Positions 61,781-64,000 of a stretch of 64,000 bases of DNA are shown here, piece by piece; the first letter of the stretch is position 1; every line of letters begins with the position of its first letter. The translations under genes were made by a program, and so were the position numbers. Below the pieces are notes generated by a model that did not search any database, was not told the origin of the DNA, and saw only the letters and a program-made list of their open reading frames with translations. Origin of the DNA: a virus; the IMG/VR virus record IMGVR_UViG_3300024359_000009, positions 1 to 64,000 of that record. One strand, written 5' to 3'.

Positions 61781-63016
61781 TTAAAGAAGTCTCCTAAATG
61801 ATGATAAGTCTACGTCATCAGTATCTTTAGCTTTTCTCGTTCTTTTACTTTGACCTTTCAACTTCGTAGAAGAATCAAGGTTTGATAAACTGTCACGAAG
61901 TTTGCTCGAAACTTTTGTTTTGACTTTTTTCTCAATTGTGGAGAAATCAAATTTGTTGTACATTAACCAGGCCATTTTCAATTGCGCTTCAGAGTCAGCT
62001 TCAATATCTGAGAGCAATCGAGTCTTTCCTTCTTTATCCGACTCCGTTATGTACTTAAAGAAGTCTTCTTTCTTTTTAGGAGGTATTTGAAAACCAGCAA
62101 TCTCCTCTTTTTCGTCAATAGTTTTTTTAATACTTTCAACGTAATCTTGGTGATCTTTGATTCTTTTCTGATGCTCCTGCTTTTGACCTTCTACAAGTCC
62201 GTCTTCATACTCTTGTTGTTTTCCAGCTAACTTAGGTAAAACTCTTTTAGCTTGTTTTTCAAGTAATCCAGACTCTTCGTAGTCTTTCAATTGCTCGGCT
62301 ACCTCCTCATCAGAATATCCTTGTAATCTCATCCAATCAGTTACCAGTGCTTTTTGGACAGATTCTTTACTAAGCATGTTATCATCTAAGCTCTTATAAT
62401 CAGGCATAGATTGTTTGTCTTCGACATATTTTTTAGGATCTCCTCCTGCTTCTAAATATTCAAGGAACGCTTTTGCCTCACTTGGCACGGACTCTTTGTA
62501 TTTGTTTACTGCTTTTTCGACTGTTTTATCAATCATAGTAAGTAAACCTTTTTCAGAATCTTCAAACTCTTCTTCGTCAAAATCAGCGATTCCACTTTCA
62601 TCTAAAAACTTACCAAAAGTTTTAAATGGAGAATCTTCTTCATCATCGTCATCAGCGTCATCCTCATCGTCATCATCCTCATTGTCATCTTGCTCTTCTT
62701 TTTTTGAATCGCTTTTTTTATCTGACTTTTTATCTTTAGATACTTCCTCTGGAGTGTCATCTTCCTCATCATCGTCTTCTTCATCAGTTTCTTCTTCTAA
62801 TGAAGCTACGTTTTTGATTTCAATTGAATCATCTTTTCCAGTTCGTGCATCTACGATACCACCTTTCCCATCAGGACTCTCATCTCCTGTTTTTCCTGGG
62901 TCTTCTTCAAATAGACTATTACCAAATCCTGTCTTTTCATCATCACTCACTACTGAGTCTGATGCAAGTAGGTTAAATCCTGATAAGTCTAAGTCTCCTG
63001 TCTCTATTTTACTCAT
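61781..63016 (-). CDS. Acidic scaffold-like capsid assembly protein
   Basis: A 411-residue protein. Residues 65-130 are an extreme Asp/Glu/Ser/Lys tract (EEDDTPEEVSK, DEDDADDDDEEDSPF) and the C-terminal half is helical and charged (residues 250-410), with a basic C-terminus (KGQSKRTRKAKDTDDVD). An acidic, helical protein encoded between portal and major capsid protein is the usual scaffold in tailed phages. No protease motif is seen, so the protein may be ejected rather than cut. Antisense Ser-rich ORFs over the acidic tract are codon artefacts. Confidence 0.7.
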   Translation of the reverse strand: MSKIETGDLDLSGFNLLASDSVVSDDEKTGFGNSLFEEDPGKTGDESPDGKGGIVDARTGKDDSIEIKNVASLEEETDEEDDDEEDDTPEEVSKDKKSDKKSDSKKEEQDDNEDDDDEDDADDDDEEDSPFKTFGKFLDESGIADFDEEEFEDSEKGLLTMIDKTVEKAVNKYKESVPSEAKAFLEYLEAGGDPKKYVEDKQSMPDYKSLDDNMLSKESVQKALVTDWMRLQGYSDEEVAEQLKDYEESGLLEKQAKRVLPKLAGKQQEYEDGLVEGQKQEHQKRIKDHQDYVESIKKTIDEKEEIAGFQIPPKKKEDFFKYITESDKEGKTRLLSDIEADSEAQLKMAWLMYNKFDFSTIEKKVKTKVSSKLRDSLSNLDSSTKLKGQSKRTRKAKDTDDVDLSSFRRLL

Positions 63017-63087
63017 GTTTACAAATTTAGAATTATAATCAAATTATTTATACTTATTAAACTTTTTTTCTCTCATACTATAGCCCT

Positions 63088-64000
63088 TTATTGGTTTGGC
63101 TTATTACTTTCGGCTTTTCTAAGCTCTAATTCACGTTCTTTTAGGTTTAATTCCCTATTAGATTTTTCTCTTTCATCAGCCATCTTTTGTAACTTCATAT
63201 TGTTTTCTGTTACATATTTTTCTCTGTCTATAGAATCTCTAACCCCATTATTGTTACGATCTATATCCATAAGTTTTGCTTGAGCTTGTATATTAGCAAC
63301 TTCAACTTTAGTAGCATTAGCTTCAGCAGCCCTTCTGTCCTCTCTATTTTGTTTTTCGATTTCAGTTTGTTGCATAACTTCAGCAGCTTTTGTTTGAGCT
63401 TCTCTATCTGCTTGCGCTGATTGTTCTTGTCTCTGCTCTGTTTTCTCCTGGCTTCTTTCAAGCTCTCTTGTAATTTCTGCAAGAGAATCTGTTTGCATCA
63501 TTTGAGCAAAAGAAGATATTTTCATATTTCCTGACTGCATTGCTTGTTGTGCTGACATTCTTAATGTTTCAAGAGCTTTAATATCTTTAGAACTATTAGT
63601 TATAAAAATACCATACTCAGCATCATGGAACATTCCTTCTTCTAAATCAATAAATACTCTGGACATATCACCAAGTACATATTGTAATTTTTTAGTGCCT
63701 CTCCATGCTATTTTAGCTACATCAATAAGTGCTTCGTAAACTCTACGTTTAACTTCATCATGGTTTGAAAACCAATATTCTGTAATATGACTCGATTGTG
63801 TTACAGCTCTTTCTGTATTACCAACTAATTCTGAAGAACTAATTTGTCCCATACGTTGTCTTGACACACCTGCTAATTCTTCTAACTCAGTTTTAATCTG
63901 ATTCAACATCATTACGTGTTGATTGATATAGTTACCCATCGATAAATCTATAGAACTAAATTGATTGAAAGTAGAAGTCTGGCCTTGTTTCCCTTCTTCT
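63088..64000 (-). CDS. Portal protein (C-terminal part; 5' end outside window)
   Basis: The frame is open to the window edge, so the gene continues beyond 64000. Residues visible include LAGVSRQRMGQISSSELVGNTERAVTQSSHITEYWF and NHDEVKRRVYEALIDVAKIAWRG, a pattern typical of the crAss-like portal. The last 130 residues form a long charged coiled coil (Glu/Arg/Gln-rich) ending in ELNLKERELELRKAESNKPNQ, which fits the barrel or crown region extending into the capsid. It sits at the unique vertex through which DNA enters. The terminase would be expected upstream, outside the window. Confidence 0.85.
   Translation of the reverse strand, partial: EEGKQGQTSTFNQFSSIDLSMGNYINQHVMMLNQIKTELEELAGVSRQRMGQISSSELVGNTERAVTQSSHITEYWFSNHDEVKRRVYEALIDVAKIAWRGTKKLQYVLGDMSRVFIDLEEGMFHDAEYGIFITNSSKDIKALETLRMSAQQAMQSGNMKISSFAQMMQTDSLAEITRELERSQEKTEQRQEQSAQADREAQTKAAEVMQQTEIEKQNREDRRAAEANATKVEVANIQAQAKLMDIDRNNNGVRDSIDREKYVTENNMKLQKMADEREKSNRELNLKERELELRKAESNKPNQ

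Noticed and set aside
63022-63029. TAnnTTTG match before the scaffold-like gene as promoter
   Set aside because: It lies five bases before the start codon, so transcription would begin at or after the ATG.
62415-63038. Ser-rich ORF on the + strand over the scaffold-like gene
   Set aside because: Long Ser runs are the complement of Asp/Glu codons in the acidic scaffold tract; not a gene.
1-64000. Reassigned stop codon (TAG or TGA) as known in some crAss-like phages
   Set aside because: Large genes are intact under the standard code, and both codons are used as real terminators (TAG at 1017-1019 and 4237-4239; TGA at 7949-7951, 13906-13908 and 17056-17058).
1-64000. tRNA genes, CRISPR arrays, integrase or transposase
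   Set aside because: Gaps between genes are all shorter than 200 bases; none contains a cloverleaf or repeat-spacer pattern, and no recombinase motif was seen in any translated gene.

Overview
The window is about 64 kb of a double-stranded DNA tailed phage of the crAss-like group (order Crassvirales). It is AT-rich, and sequence style and gene content point to a host in the Bacteroidota, probably a flavobacterium-like bacterium. The assignment rests on three things read directly in the sequence: a major capsid protein and portal C-terminus of the crAss-like type; a giant 4,424-residue protein carrying the DxDxD catalytic signature of the crAss-like virion RNA polymerase (as in Cellulophaga phage phi14:2 gp66); and a sharp division into a rightward replication block and a leftward virion/transcription block. 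The window is a partial genome: it opens inside a ThyX gene and closes inside the portal gene, so the terminase and the divergent early region lie outside it. I see no tRNA, CRISPR array, insertion sequence or integrase.

Bases 1-17429 (+ strand) hold the nucleotide metabolism and replication genes: ThyX, dNMP kinase, MazG-like pyrophosphohydrolase, a tiny lipoprotein missed by length cut-offs, a run of small unknown genes, family A DNA polymerase, an SF2 helicase, a DnaB-like helicase, a Sak4-like recombinase followed by an SSB-like protein, primase, a RusA-like resolvase, a FEN/PIN 5'-3' exonuclease, and a MoxR-type AAA ATPase with a VWA-like partner. Genes are tightly packed and often overlap, and hairpin terminators or attenuators sit at about 2660, 10958 and 17443.

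Bases 17476-64000 (- strand, read from high to low coordinate) hold the late genes. They begin with portal, an acidic scaffold-like protein, major capsid protein, two head/connector-type proteins and a 342-residue structural protein that ends at a strong terminator. Then come the tail fibre/adhesin genes (collagen-like and HxH protein, a 1,013-residue beta-helix fibre, smaller fibre proteins), a membrane-anchored protein, connector/ring proteins, a 1,596-residue tail/stabilization-type protein, two large repeat-rich or helical internal proteins, an NlpC/P60 cell-wall peptidase, and finally the giant RNA polymerase protein and a 1,314-residue protein with an N-terminal ADP-ribosyltransferase-like domain. 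In crAss-like phages the last group is thought to be packaged in the virion and injected with the DNA.

The most interesting observations are: a P-loop kinase-like domain inserted immediately after the RNA polymerase active-site aspartates; an A9 slippery run that puts the large internal protein and the NlpC/P60 peptidase in a possible -1 frameshift relationship; an A AAA AAG slippery site at the end of the AAA ATPase gene, followed by open -1 frame and a long hairpin; an identical 16-bp leader element at identical spacing before the capsid gene and another structural gene; and a perfect 14-bp inverted repeat flanking a candidate promoter for the giant polymerase gene.
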